Shown here in pieces: positions 7,474 through 16,775 of a stretch of 64,000 nt of DNA. This DNA is from Streptomyces canus (GTDB lineage Bacteria > Actinomycetota > Actinomycetes > Streptomycetales > Streptomycetaceae). How positions within the stretch are numbered: position 1 is the first letter of the stretch; each line of letters begins with the position of its first letter. Where the stretch lies: NCBI RefSeq assembly GCF_041435015.1, contig NZ_CP107989.1, positions 7,006,001 to 7,070,000 on the forward strand, read 5' to 3'. A model generated the notes under the pieces. It saw only the letters and a list, made by a program, of their open reading frames with translations, ran no database searches and was not told where the DNA came from. The position numbers were made by a program, and so were the translations under genes.

Positions 7474-8823
7474 ATGGGACGACCTGACCTGAGCCGCAGG
7501 CAACTTCTCGCCGCGGCGGGCGGGCTGACCGTCGCCGCGAGCTTCGGCTTCGCGGCCCTCGGCACCGGCGCCGACGCGCTCGCCTCCGGTGCGGACACCC
7601 GGGTGCGCTACTGGAACCTCTTCAGCGGCGGCGACGGCGCCAACATGATCGCGATGCTGGACGCCTTCCGCAAGGCCCACCCGGACATCGACGTGAAGGA
7701 CTCCACCCTCCAGTGGGGCAACCCCTTCTACACCAAGCTCGCCATGGCGGCCGCGGGCGACCGCGCACCCGACCTCGGCGTCATGCACATGGGCCGGGTC
7801 ACCGGCTTCTCGCCCGGCCGCCTCCTCGACCCGTGGGACGTCGACCTGCTCGCCAAGTACGGCGTACGGGAGCAGGACTACAACCCGGCGCTGTGGAAGC
7901 GCGGCGTCATCGACGGCAAGCTCTACGCCCTCCCGCTCGACATCCACGTCCAGCTCTGCTTCTACCGCAAGGACGTCCTGGGCAAGGCGGGCCTGCTCGG
8001 TGACGACGGCCGGATGATCCCGGTCACCTCCACCGACGAGTGGTTCGACGTCCTGAAGAAGGCCAAGGCCGCCCAGAAGAAGGGCCTTCAGACGATCGGC
8101 CTGTGGACCAACGACCAGAACTTCCAGTGGTGGTTCTTCGTCGCCTTCTACACCCAGCTCGGCGGCAAGTGGTTCGACGACGCCAACACCGAGGTCCTCT
8201 TCGACCCCGACAAGGCCACCCAGGTACTGGAGTTCCTCCGCCGGCACGTCACCGACGGGTACGTCATCCCCGGCGCCCCCACCGGTGAACAGTTCATCAA
8301 CGGCGCCCCCTTCACCTGGGAGGGCAACTGGTCCGTGCCGGTCTTCTCCGGTGCGAAGCTCGACTACGGCGCGACCCCGCTGCCGCCCGTCTTCGGCAGA
8401 CAGGCCACGCACGCCGAGTCGCACGCCTTCGTCCTGCCGCACCAGGCGGGCCGCGGCGGCGCCACCAACGAGGGCGCCCACGAACTCGCCGCGTACGTCG
8501 TCACGCACGCCCTCCAGTGGGCGGCCGGCGGGCACATCCCCGCGTACACGCCGACGCTCTCCACGGCCGCGTACAAGAAGCTCACCCCGCAGAACGAGTA
8601 CGCCGGCGCCATGGACCACCAGGCCACCGAGCCGAAGGTGTGGTTCGCGGGCTCCACCGGCGTGCTCGCCCAGGACCTCGGCCCGGTCGTCGTCTCCTCG
8701 ACGATGGGCTCCGCCAAGCCGGCGTCGGTGGCGCGGACGATGAAGAAACACCTCACCAAGCTCCTCGCCTCGAAGAACCCGATGGACGGCAGGACCGCCG
8801 CGCAGGGAGGTGCGATCGCATGA
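7474..8823 (+). CDS. ABC transporter sugar-binding protein (CUT1), Tat-exported
   Basis: I chose ATG 7474 (GGGG 6 bases upstream) over an in-frame ATG at 7462 because it places a twin-arginine signal at the very N-terminus: SRRQLLAAAGG, then a hydrophobic stretch to about residue 35. The mature part, about 410 residues, is a solute-binding fold of the maltose/oligosaccharide class (RVRYWNLFSGGDGANMIAML, LPLDIHVQLCFYRKDVL, FTWEGNWSVP). It begins a five-gene operon with two permeases, a secreted GH43 and a GH51 enzyme, so arabino-oligosaccharides are the likely ligand. Its stop overlaps the next start (ATGA). Confidence 0.85.
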   Translation: MGRPDLSRRQLLAAAGGLTVAASFGFAALGTGADALASGADTRVRYWNLFSGGDGANMIAMLDAFRKAHPDIDVKDSTLQWGNPFYTKLAMAAAGDRAPDLGVMHMGRVTGFSPGRLLDPWDVDLLAKYGVREQDYNPALWKRGVIDGKLYALPLDIHVQLCFYRKDVLGKAGLLGDDGRMIPVTSTDEWFDVLKKAKAAQKKGLQTIGLWTNDQNFQWWFFVAFYTQLGGKWFDDANTEVLFDPDKATQVLEFLRRHVTDGYVIPGAPTGEQFINGAPFTWEGNWSVPVFSGAKLDYGATPLPPVFGRQATHAESHAFVLPHQAGRGGATNEGAHELAAYVVTHALQWAAGGHIPAYTPTLSTAAYKKLTPQNEYAGAMDHQATEPKVWFAGSTGVLAQDLGPVVVSSTMGSAKPASVARTMKKHLTKLLASKNPMDGRTAAQGGAIA

Positions 8824-9770
8824 CGACCAGCGCTCACATGACGACCGGAGCCGTCGCCGCACCGGCACGGGCCAGGACCGCGACCGCCGCGGCGACCGTC
8901 CGTCGCAAGCAGGGCTTCCAGCACGGCGGCTGGTTCGTCGCCCCGTTCCTCGCGCTCTTCGCGCTGTTCGTGATCTGGCCGCTGCTGCGCGGCATCTACC
9001 TCAGCTTCACGGACGCCAACATCTCCGGCGACGGCGCGAGTTTCGTCGGCCTGGACAACTACCGCGAGGCCCTGAACGACTCGGCGATGTGGGACGCGCT
9101 CGGCCACAGCGCGTACTTCACGCTGCTGGTCGTCCCGTGCATCACGGTCCTCGCCTTCCTGCTCGCGATGCTCGCCCACCACATCGAGCGCGGCAAGTGG
9201 CTGTGGCGGCTGTGCTTCTTCGTGCCGTTCCTGCTGCCCTCGACGGTCGCCGCCAACATGTTCCAGTGGCTGTTCACCCAGGGCATCGGCCTGATCAACG
9301 AGACCTTCGGGCTCGACACACCCTGGCTGACCGACAAGTCGTACGCGATGCTCGCCATCGTCATCGAGACCCTGTGGTGGACCGTCGGCTTCAGCTTTCT
9401 GCTCTACCTCGCCGCCCTCCAGGGCATCCCCGACCACCTCTACGAGGCCGCGAAGCTGGACGGCGCGAACGCCTGGCAGCGCATGGTCCACATCACGCTG
9501 CCGATGCTGCGCAACATCACCGGCCTGGTGATCGCGCTCCAGATCCTCGCCTCGCTGCAGCTCTTCGACCAGGCCGTCGTGATGATGGACTTCGGGCCGG
9601 GGCCGGAGGTCAGCACCCGCTCCTTCGTCCAGTACACCCTCGAACAGGGCTTCACCAGCTACCGCGTGGGCTACGCCTCCGCGATGTCCATCATCTTCTT
9701 CGTGATCATCGCAGTCGTCGCCCTGGCGCGGATGTGGCTGCTGCGCACCCGTGAGGAGAGCGGCCGATGA
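8820..9770 (+). CDS. CUT1 sugar ABC transporter permease (MalF-like)
   Basis: A 316-residue inner-membrane protein from ATG 8820 (GGGAGGTG upstream, ATGA overlap). Six hydrophobic segments are visible, starting with WFVAPFLALFALFVIWPLL. The conserved ATPase-docking loop EAAKLDGANAWQRMVHITLP near residue 220 is the EAA motif of binding-protein-dependent permeases. The N-terminal ~35 residues are polar and alanine-rich. It pairs with the following permease. No ATP-binding subunit is encoded nearby. In Streptomyces a shared ATPase (MsiK) serves many CUT1 importers, which would explain the absence. Confidence 0.9.
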   Translation: MTTSAHMTTGAVAAPARARTATAAATVRRKQGFQHGGWFVAPFLALFALFVIWPLLRGIYLSFTDANISGDGASFVGLDNYREALNDSAMWDALGHSAYFTLLVVPCITVLAFLLAMLAHHIERGKWLWRLCFFVPFLLPSTVAANMFQWLFTQGIGLINETFGLDTPWLTDKSYAMLAIVIETLWWTVGFSFLLYLAALQGIPDHLYEAAKLDGANAWQRMVHITLPMLRNITGLVIALQILASLQLFDQAVVMMDFGPGPEVSTRSFVQYTLEQGFTSYRVGYASAMSIIFFVIIAVVALARMWLLRTREESGR

Positions 9771-10627
9771 CCACCGCCGTACAGGTCCGCAAGAGCCCCC
9801 GTAAGCCCTGGACGCCCAGCCAGATCATCCTCACGCTGATCGGTGTCGCCGTCTCCGCCGTGTTCGTGGCGCCGATCGCGGCGGCGCTGTTCACCTCCCT
9901 CAAGTCCGAGGCGGAGGCGGCCGAGATCCCGCCGCACTGGCTGCCCGAGGTCTGGACGGCCCAGGCGTGGAAGGCGCTGTGGGAGACCGGCAACATCACC
10001 AACTGGTTCATCAACTCGCTGGTGGTGTCGGTCTGCGTCACCTCCGTCGTGCTGACGGTCAGCGCCCTCGCCGGATACGGCTTCGCCCGCACCGAGTTCC
10101 GCGGCAAGAGCGTGCTCATGGGCATCGTGATGTCGGGCCTGATGATCTCCCCGGCGGTCCTGGGAGTGCCCCTCTTCACGACGGTCCAGCAGCTGGGGAT
10201 GGTCGACACGTACTGGGGCATGATCCTCCCCCAGTGCGCGCCGGCCGCGATGGTCTACATCCTCTACAAGTTCTTCCAGGGCGTCCCGCGCGAACTGGAG
10301 GAGGCGGCCTTCATCGACGGCGCGGGCCGCTGGCGGGTCTTCTTCACGATCGTCGTCCCGCTCGCGAGGCCGTCTCTGGCGGCGGTCGGCATCTTCACCT
10401 TCATCGCCTCCTGGAACAACTTCCTGTGGCCCTACATGGTGACCAACAACCCCGACCTGATGACCATGCCGAACGGCATCGCGACCGTCATGAACTCCTA
10501 CGGCATCCAGTGGGCCCAGCTCATGGCCGGCGGCCTCATGGCGGGCCTCCCGCTGATCATCGTCTTCGTCTTCTTCCAACGCCAGATCGTGGCGGGCGTG
10601 GCCCACACGGGTCTGGCCGGTCAGTGA
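9767..10627 (+). CDS. CUT1 sugar ABC transporter permease (MalG-like)
   Basis: A 286-residue permease from ATG 9767, overlapping the previous stop by 4 bases. It has six predicted membrane segments and the EAA loop EEAAFIDGAGRWRVFFTIVVP near residue 183. Family features such as ALFTSLKSEAEAAEIPPHW near the N-terminus and FASWNNFLWP-type helix contacts (here FIASWNNFLWPYMVTNN) are present. It completes the import channel with the preceding permease and the lipid-independent Tat-exported binding protein. The stop is 10 bases before the arabinanase start. Confidence 0.9.
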   Translation: MTTAVQVRKSPRKPWTPSQIILTLIGVAVSAVFVAPIAAALFTSLKSEAEAAEIPPHWLPEVWTAQAWKALWETGNITNWFINSLVVSVCVTSVVLTVSALAGYGFARTEFRGKSVLMGIVMSGLMISPAVLGVPLFTTVQQLGMVDTYWGMILPQCAPAAMVYILYKFFQGVPRELEEAAFIDGAGRWRVFFTIVVPLARPSLAAVGIFTFIASWNNFLWPYMVTNNPDLMTMPNGIATVMNSYGIQWAQLMAGGLMAGLPLIIVFVFFQRQIVAGVAHTGLAGQ

Positions 10628-10637
10628 GGAGGCCGAG

Positions 10638-11603
10638 TTGAAGCGCCTGAGATACGTCACCCTTCTGACCGCCGCCCTCGTCGCCGTGCTCCCGACCACG
10701 GCACAGGCGGACGTCACCTACCCCGACCCGCTCCCGGTCACCGGGCAGCAGATCATCCACGATCCGACGGTCGTCCGGCTCAAGTCCGGTGGCTACGCGG
10801 CCTATTCGACCGGTGGGGTGATCGGCGCCCGGCTGTCCAAGGACCTCAGGCACTGGACCGACGCGGGCAACGCCTTCGCCGAGCCGCCGAGCTGGTGGTA
10901 CGAGTACAACGACACCGGTGACCCCTGGGCGCCGGACGTCTCGTACCGCGCCGGCCGGTACTGGCTCTACTACGCCGTCTCCTCCTGGGGCACCAACCAC
11001 TCCGCGATCGGCGTGGCCACCTCCCCGTCCGGCCTCCCCGGCACCTGGACCGACCACGGCAAGGTCTTCACCTCCGAGACCACCGACTCCTGGAACGCCA
11101 TCGACCCGGCGGTCGTCCGGGCGGACGGCAGGCTGTGGATGTCGTTCGGCTCGTACTGGACGGGCATCCGCATGGTCGAGCTGAGCCCGGTCACCGGGAA
11201 GGCCCTCCCCGGTGCCACCGTCCACCACCTGGCCACCCGCCCCGACGCCCCGTACGCGGTCGAGGGCCCGTACCTCGTCAAGCACGGCCGCTACTACTAC
11301 CTCTTCGCGTCCTACGACGCCTGTTGTGCGGGAGTGAACTCCACGTACAAGATCAGGGTCGGAAGGTCCACGACGATCACGGGCCCGTACGTCGACAGCA
11401 CCGGCAAGCCGCTGCTGGAGGGCGGCGGCGACCTGCTGCTGACAGGACACGGGAGGTACATCGGCACGGGAGGCGAGTCGGTCTTCCGCGCCCGCGGCCA
11501 GGACTGGCTGGCCTACCACTACTACGACGCAGACGACAACGGCACACCGAAGCTGGGCCTGAACAGGCTCGGCTGGGTGCGTGACTGGCCCGTTGTCACG
11601 TAA
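10638..11603 (+). CDS. Secreted GH43 endo-1,5-alpha-L-arabinanase
   Basis: A 321-residue protein from TTG 10638 (GAGGAGG 5 bases upstream). It has a Sec signal, KRLRYVTLLTAALVAVLPTTAQA, with cleavage expected near residue 24. The five-bladed GH43 propeller shows the family catalytic residues: Asp in IIHDPTVV (base), Asp in NAIDPAVV (pKa modulator) and Glu in AVEGPYLV (acid). Further family stretches are WAPDVSY, DACCAGVNSTYKIRVGRS and HYYDADDNGTPKLGLN. It hydrolyses the alpha-1,5 arabinan backbone outside the cell. A related copy lies at 31714-32670. Co-transcription with an importer links cleavage to uptake. Confidence 0.88.
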   Translation: MKRLRYVTLLTAALVAVLPTTAQADVTYPDPLPVTGQQIIHDPTVVRLKSGGYAAYSTGGVIGARLSKDLRHWTDAGNAFAEPPSWWYEYNDTGDPWAPDVSYRAGRYWLYYAVSSWGTNHSAIGVATSPSGLPGTWTDHGKVFTSETTDSWNAIDPAVVRADGRLWMSFGSYWTGIRMVELSPVTGKALPGATVHHLATRPDAPYAVEGPYLVKHGRYYYLFASYDACCAGVNSTYKIRVGRSTTITGPYVDSTGKPLLEGGGDLLLTGHGRYIGTGGESVFRARGQDWLAYHYYDADDNGTPKLGLNRLGWVRDWPVVT

Positions 11604-11624
11604 TTCCGTTCCTGAAAGGTCCCC

Positions 11625-13145
11625 ATGAGCAAGTCCACCGCCCGCTTCACCCTCGACCCCGCCTTCAAGGTCGGTGAAGTCAACCCCCGCCTCTTCGGCT
11701 CCTTCGTGGAACACCTCGGGCGCTGCGTCTACACCGGCATCTTCGAACCGGACCACCCCACCGCCGACGACAAGGGCCTGCGCCAGGACGTCCTGGACCT
11801 CGTCCGCGAACTCGGCGTCACCGCCCTGCGCTACCCGGGCGGCAACTTCGTCTCCGGCTACAAGTGGGAGGACTCCGTCGGCCCCGCCGAGGATCGCCCC
11901 CGCCGCCTCGACCTCGCCTGGCACTCCACCGAGACCAACCGTTTCGGCCTCTCGGAGTACATCGACTTCCTCCGCAAGGTCGGCCCCCAGGCCGAGCCCA
12001 TGATGGCGGTGAACCTCGGCACGAGGGGCGTCGCCGAGGCCCTCGAACTCCAGGAGTACGCCAACCACGCCGACGGCACGGCCCTGTCGGACCTCCGTGT
12101 CGCCCACGGCGACAAGGACCCCTTCGGCATCAAGCTCTGGTGCCTCGGCAACGAGATGGACGGCCCCTGGCAGACCGGCCACAAGACGGCCGAGGAGTAC
12201 GGCCGGATCGCCGCCGAGACCGCCCGCGCCATGCGCCAGATCGACCCCGGCGTCGAACTCGTCGCCTGCGGCTCCTCCAGCCAGTCCATGCCCACCTTCG
12301 CCGCGTGGGAGGCGACGGTCCTCGAGGAGACGTACGACCTCGTCGACTACGTCTCCCTGCACGCCTACTACTGGCCGGAGGACGGTGACATCGACTCCTT
12401 CCTCGCCTCCGCCGTCGACATGGAGTCGTTCATCGCCAACGTTGTCGCGACCGCCGACCACGTGGGCGCCAAGCTCAAGTCGAAGAAGAGGATCAACCTC
12501 TCCTTCGACGAGTGGAACGTCTGGTACCTGCCCGAGTGGGAAGCGCGCGCCAAGGAGTTCGAGCGGGACGACTGGCCCGAGGCCCCCCGTCTTCTGGAGG
12601 ACAACTACAGCGTCCTCGACGCGGTCGTCTTCGGCTCGCTCCTCATCGCTCTGCTGCGGCACGCCGACCGCGTCACCGTCGCCTGTCTCGCCCAGCTCGT
12701 CAACGTGATCGCCCCGATCATGACCGAGCCGGGCGGCCCGGCCTGGCGCCAGACGACGTTCTTCCCGTTCGCGCAGGCCTCGACGTACGGTCGCGGTGAG
12801 GTCCTCGACGTACGGGTCGACTCGCCGACGTACGAGACGAAGAAGTTCGGCGAGACGGACCTCCTGCACGCCACGGCCGTGCGCGCCGAGGACGGCACGG
12901 TCACCGTCTTCGCCGTCAACCGCGGCCAGAACGACCCGCTGCCGCTCGAAGTCGCCCTGAGCGGACTGGACTTGACGAGCGTCGTCGAGCACAGCGTCCT
13001 CGCGGACGCCGACCCGGACGCCCGCAACACCCTCGACACCCCCGAGCGGGTCGCCCCGCACGCGGCCGAGGGCACCGCGCTCCAGGACGGCACCCTCACC
13101 GCCGTACTGGAGCCGCTGTCCTGGAACGTGATCCGGCTGGCCTGA
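11625..13145 (+). CDS. abfA: GH51 alpha-L-arabinofuranosidase, intracellular
   Basis: A 506-residue enzyme from ATG 11625 (GAAAGG 5 bases upstream). There is no signal peptide, so it should act on imported arabino-oligosaccharides. The TIM-barrel signatures are clear: GSFVEHLGRCVYTGIFEP near the N-terminus, RYPGGNFVSGYKWEDSVGP near residue 70, the acid/base Glu in CLGNEMDGPWQ near residue 173, and the nucleophile Glu in SFDEWNVWYLP near residue 295. A C-terminal beta-sandwich follows (GRGEVLDVRVDSPTY onward). Length matches the family. Last gene of the plus operon; its stop is 4 bases from the convergent GH35 stop with no hairpin between. Confidence 0.93.
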   Translation: MSKSTARFTLDPAFKVGEVNPRLFGSFVEHLGRCVYTGIFEPDHPTADDKGLRQDVLDLVRELGVTALRYPGGNFVSGYKWEDSVGPAEDRPRRLDLAWHSTETNRFGLSEYIDFLRKVGPQAEPMMAVNLGTRGVAEALELQEYANHADGTALSDLRVAHGDKDPFGIKLWCLGNEMDGPWQTGHKTAEEYGRIAAETARAMRQIDPGVELVACGSSSQSMPTFAAWEATVLEETYDLVDYVSLHAYYWPEDGDIDSFLASAVDMESFIANVVATADHVGAKLKSKKRINLSFDEWNVWYLPEWEARAKEFERDDWPEAPRLLEDNYSVLDAVVFGSLLIALLRHADRVTVACLAQLVNVIAPIMTEPGGPAWRQTTFFPFAQASTYGRGEVLDVRVDSPTYETKKFGETDLLHATAVRAEDGTVTVFAVNRGQNDPLPLEVALSGLDLTSVVEHSVLADADPDARNTLDTPERVAPHAAEGTALQDGTLTAVLEPLSWNVIRLA

Positions 13146-13149
13146 CGGT

Positions 13150-16137
13150 TCAGCGGCCGGGGGAGTCCACCGGTGTCACCGGCACTCCTCCGGCCGAGGC
13201 CCCCATCGCCGTCAGCCGTACGTCCCTGGGCCCCGACTCCGTCGTCCCGTCGGACAGCACCGCCAGCGCCAGGGTGTTGGTGCCGCGGGTGCGCAGGATG
13301 CCGTTCGGCAGGACGAAGGTGTGCTGCGGGCCCACGTCGTTGACGTACTGGCCCATGTTCCAGCCGTTGAGGAAGATCTGGACGCGGTAGGCGCGCTGCG
13401 GATCGTCGTCGAGGGTGAGGCCGACCGAGGCGTCGATGCCGGCGTCGACGGCGAGCCGGAACGTCGTCCGGTACCAGGTGACCCCCTGGAGCCGGTCGGC
13501 GCGGGGCAGCTCCGCGGCCTCCCAGCCGTCCTCGGCGAAACCCGGCAGATGCCAGCCCTTGCGCTCCCCGTACAGGCCGCCGTTGTTGAGCGGACCGCGC
13601 ACCGGGTCGGAGGTCGTCTCGCCCTGGATGCGCCAACTCGCCTTCGGTGAACCGCCCTTGAAGGTGACCTCCGTCAACCCGCGGGCCACCTTGTGGGAGT
13701 CGGCGGATCCGCCGTCCATGTCGTGCGCCATCCGCCGTACCAGGACGGACAGCACGCGAGGCGACTCTTCGGCGGCCGGTGGCACCTCGAAGGTGGCCGT
13801 CGCCGTCCAACTCCCCTTGCGCGCCGTGCTCTTGTCCGGCACCGGCATCCGGTGCGTGCCCAGCGGCTCGCCGTCGAGCCACGCCATCAGCAGCCCCTGT
13901 GTGCCGGTGCTGTAGGCGAGGGACACCGACTCCAGGTCGTCCGCGTCCGTCAGGCGTCCCCGGTACCAGACGTCGCCGTAGTGGAAGCCGTAGTCGTCGG
14001 CGAACAGCACCGGCCCGCCCTTCGGGACCGGGGTGACGCTGTACGAACCGGTGCGGTCGGCCGTCGTCCAGCCGGAGTCGTCGTAGTCCGGGGCGGACTC
14101 GAAGTTCTCGGTACGGCGCCGCCAGCCGCCCAGTGCGGGCAGCCGCACCTCGCCCACCGCGGGCACGGGGAGCTGTCCGGGCGTGGCCGGCATATCGGCG
14201 CGCAGGCTGCCCATGGGGGTGACCGAGGTACGCAGCGGGCGTCCGTTCCAGGTGATCCGGCCGATGCCGCGCGGGGCCCACACCTCCATGCCCGTCCCCT
14301 CGACGGTGTCGCCGGTGAGATGGGCGGTGACACCGTCCAGGGTGGCCTCGCGCACCAGCGAGGGCCCGTACACCAGTACCGTGCCGGTCGGGGTGTCCAC
14401 CGGGAACAGCCTGAGCGCGGCCGCGTCGTCGGCGAGGACCACCAGCAGCGGGGTGTCGCTGCCGCCCGCCTCGATCCGCACCCGGGCCAGCCCGCCGACG
14501 CCCATCGGCGCGGTGATCCTGAGGACACCGAGGTCGTAGTTCCACGCGGGTTCCGCGTCGCCCCGGGTGACCAGCGGCTCCTCCGGGCACTCCAGCAGGA
14601 CCTGCGCCATCTCGCCGTGCGGGGCCGTGAACACGGCGACGTCCATCCGCCCGACCTTCAGGTACATCATGGGCTGCGCGGTGGCGTACTTGAGGGTGCG
14701 CCCGCCCAACTGCAGGTTGGCGGTGAGCAGTCGGGCGTCATGGGCGGCGACGGTGAACGCCACGTCGATCCCGGCGGCCGGGACGGTCGTGGTGATCGGC
14801 GCGTCGGTGTCGTTGCGCACGACGTACACCTGGGAGCCGGTGTCCGGGTTGGTCAGGTGGTACACCTTCAGCCGCTCGTCCTCGGCCCGCACCGCGTCCG
14901 CCCGATCCAGCTTGGCGAAGTCCGGCACGGTCCCCAGGAGATGGCCGAGCTGGTGGACCGGGGCGAGCTTCGGTGTCTGGCGGCGCGCCTCGTCGATCGC
15001 CGCCCCGTAGTCGTACGACGTGTAGACCTGCGGCGCGGGCAGCCAGCCCCACGAGGTGCCGCCGAAGGTCATGTAGACGTTGTGCACGGTGATGCCGTTG
15101 GCGAGGTTGGTGAGCTGGAAACGCCGCTCGTAGGCCGCGTCCCGGGTGTACCGCGCCTCTGCGTACCCCTTGCCGTCGAAGGTGGCCCCACCCCACGGGT
15201 CGAACCAGCCGCCGCCGAACTCCGGGATGAACCCGGGTGTCCTGGGGCTGGCCGTCGCCCCGCCCTTGAGGCCGCCCTCCCCGAAGTCCCCCCAGTCCGG
15301 CGGCGCCTGGGCCGGGTCGGGATACCCGTCGAAGCCGTACAGCCAACCACGCTCCTCGCCCCCGGTGTTGAAGGAACCGGGGGCCCAGTAGCCGTTCCTG
15401 CCCTTGTCGTTGTGGAACAGCGGAACGTCGATCCCGTCGGCGCGCACCTTCTTGTACAGGTGGGACATGTAGTCGCGGCCGAGGCTCTCGTCGACGAAGG
15501 CGTCGTACTCGTTCTCGATCTGGTAGAGCAGGACCGTGCCCCTGCCCTTGGTGAACAGGTGCCGGGCGGCGATGGCGTTGACCTCGGTCAGCCACTCGTC
15601 GACGTAGGACAGATACGTCGGGTCGGAGGTGCGGGCCCGGCCGGCGGTCGCCGCGAGCCAGCCCGGGAAGCCGCCGCCGTCGACCTCGGCGTTGATGTAC
15701 GGGCCGGGGCGCAGGATCACGTACAGGCCGGTCTCGGTGGCCGTGCGCAGGAACAGATCGAGGTCGCGGACACCGGTGAAGTCGTACTGGCCGGGGCCGG
15801 GGGAGTGGTAGTTCCAGGCCACGTACGCACTCACCGCGTTGAAGCCGTGGGCGCGCATCTTCTGCAGGACGTCCCGCCACAGCGACGGACTCGGCAGCCG
15901 GAAGGGGTGCATCTCGCCCGACCGCAGCACCAGACGCCGGCCGTCGACCAGCAGCGAGTACTTGTCGTAGCCGACCTTGTGCCGCACCCGGTCGGCCGCG
16001 GGCGCGCCCGGTGCGGGCCCGGTGGGCACGCTGTGGGAGGCGTACGCCCGGGTGGTCTCCCCACCACTGCCGCTCAGCGCGAAGCCGAGCGCCGTGGTGC
16101 CGGCGAGGGCGCTGAATGTACGTCTGCTCAGCTCCAA
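13150..16137 (-). CDS. GH35 beta-galactosidase, Tat-exported
   Basis: I place the start at TTG 16137: AGGAGG at 16145-16150 lies 7 bases upstream, and the protein then begins with a Tat signal (LELSRRTFSALAGTTALGFAL). Upstream in-frame codons would overlap the divergent Rrf2 start region. The product has 995 residues. The GH35 barrel occupies roughly residues 60-400, with acid/base Glu in YQIENEYDAF and nucleophile Glu in FIPEFGGGWFDPW. Long beta-sandwich domains follow (WYRGRLTD and TWYRTTFRL jelly-roll segments), as in large GH35 enzymes. It would remove beta-galactosyl residues from galactan or arabinogalactan outside the cell. A separate promoter is needed. Confidence 0.88.
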   Translation of the reverse strand: MELSRRTFSALAGTTALGFALSGSGGETTRAYASHSVPTGPAPGAPAADRVRHKVGYDKYSLLVDGRRLVLRSGEMHPFRLPSPSLWRDVLQKMRAHGFNAVSAYVAWNYHSPGPGQYDFTGVRDLDLFLRTATETGLYVILRPGPYINAEVDGGGFPGWLAATAGRARTSDPTYLSYVDEWLTEVNAIAARHLFTKGRGTVLLYQIENEYDAFVDESLGRDYMSHLYKKVRADGIDVPLFHNDKGRNGYWAPGSFNTGGEERGWLYGFDGYPDPAQAPPDWGDFGEGGLKGGATASPRTPGFIPEFGGGWFDPWGGATFDGKGYAEARYTRDAAYERRFQLTNLANGITVHNVYMTFGGTSWGWLPAPQVYTSYDYGAAIDEARRQTPKLAPVHQLGHLLGTVPDFAKLDRADAVRAEDERLKVYHLTNPDTGSQVYVVRNDTDAPITTTVPAAGIDVAFTVAAHDARLLTANLQLGGRTLKYATAQPMMYLKVGRMDVAVFTAPHGEMAQVLLECPEEPLVTRGDAEPAWNYDLGVLRITAPMGVGGLARVRIEAGGSDTPLLVVLADDAAALRLFPVDTPTGTVLVYGPSLVREATLDGVTAHLTGDTVEGTGMEVWAPRGIGRITWNGRPLRTSVTPMGSLRADMPATPGQLPVPAVGEVRLPALGGWRRRTENFESAPDYDDSGWTTADRTGSYSVTPVPKGGPVLFADDYGFHYGDVWYRGRLTDADDLESVSLAYSTGTQGLLMAWLDGEPLGTHRMPVPDKSTARKGSWTATATFEVPPAAEESPRVLSVLVRRMAHDMDGGSADSHKVARGLTEVTFKGGSPKASWRIQGETTSDPVRGPLNNGGLYGERKGWHLPGFAEDGWEAAELPRADRLQGVTWYRTTFRLAVDAGIDASVGLTLDDDPQRAYRVQIFLNGWNMGQYVNDVGPQHTFVLPNGILRTRGTNTLALAVLSDGTTESGPRDVRLTAMGASAGGVPVTPVDSPGR

Positions 16138-16247
16138 GGGAGCGCCTCCTGGTCGTGCCGCGCTAGCGCCAGTCCGTCCGTGGGTGTGAGTGGTGTGCCT
16201 ATTGTGGCGTGGCCATTGTCTACGCCCCAACGCCGCACAATTGTCGT

Positions 16248-16706
16248 ATGAGGATCTCTGCACGGGCGGACTACGCGGTACGGGCGGTGCTGGAGCTTGC
16301 CGTGAGGCAGGACGTGGAACCGGTGAAGGCCGAGGCCATCGCTCTGGTCCAGGACATTCCGCACAAGTTCCTTGAGGGGATTCTCGGCGACCTGAGGCGC
16401 GGTGGGATCGTCGACAGCAGGCGTGGCGGGGGCGGCGGTTACCGCCTCGCCCGGGAGGCCTCGGCCATCACGGTGGCGGACGTCATCCGTGCGGTCGACG
16501 GGCCGATCGTCTCGGTGCGCGGCGAGCGCCCCACCGGTCTGGAGTACACCGGCTCCGCACAGCCGCTGCTCCCGCTGTGGATCGCCCTGCGGGCCAACGT
16601 CCGCAAGATCCTGGAGGGCGTCACCATCGCCGACATCGCGGGCGACGCGCTCCCGGAGCCGGTCCAGCAACTCGCGGCCGAACCGGCCGCTTGGGAGAAC
16701 CCCTGA
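16248..16706 (+). CDS. Rrf2-family regulator without cysteines
   Basis: A 152-residue protein. ATG 16248 gives the standard Rrf2 N-terminus MRISARADYAVRAVLELA; an in-frame ATG at 16209 would add a poor 13-residue extension. The winged helix-turn-helix spans residues 1-80 (KFLEGILGDLRRGGIVDSRRG, then GGYRLAREASAITVADVIRAVDGP). It has no cysteine at all, so it cannot hold the iron-sulfur cluster of IscR or NsrR. No Shine-Dalgarno is visible. TTGTCT (16216-16221) and AATTGT (16239-16244), 17 bases apart, end 3 bases before the start, so a leaderless or very short leader mRNA is possible. Target unknown. Confidence 0.8.
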   Translation: MRISARADYAVRAVLELAVRQDVEPVKAEAIALVQDIPHKFLEGILGDLRRGGIVDSRRGGGGGYRLAREASAITVADVIRAVDGPIVSVRGERPTGLEYTGSAQPLLPLWIALRANVRKILEGVTIADIAGDALPEPVQQLAAEPAAWENP

Positions 16707-16737
16707 TTCCATGCCTGTGTGACGTGGATCACGGCGA

Positions 16738-16769
16738 GGGGAAAACCTGCCGCCGGGGCCGGGCGTCTA
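16738..16769 (+). promoter_or_regulatory. ECF-type promoter of the sigma factor operon
   Basis: GGGGAAAACC (16738-16747) and CGTCTA (16764-16769), with 16 bases between, match the AAC/CGTC pattern of extracytoplasmic-function sigma promoters. Transcription would start about 7 bases downstream, at or just before the GTG at 16776, giving a leaderless message. The layout implies that the sigma factor activates its own operon. Confidence 0.6.
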
Positions 16770-16775
16770 GCAGGT

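Noticed and set aside
10557..13061. An 834-codon minus-strand frame across the GH43/GH51 genes
   Set aside because: Shadow of the two glycosidase genes: low-complexity Val/Asp/Gly product, no ribosome-binding site, and it would run through both catalytic genes and the permease end.
16166..16175. GCGCTAGCGC-type palindrome before the GH35 gene as a LacI operator
   Set aside because: Short, GC-rich palindromes of this kind are frequent in this DNA, and no promoter boxes align with it. Not strong enough to list.
13693..16251. An 852-codon plus-strand frame opposite the GH35 gene
   Set aside because: No motif, Arg/His-rich product; the minus strand has an intact GH35 enzyme with Tat signal and ribosome-binding site.
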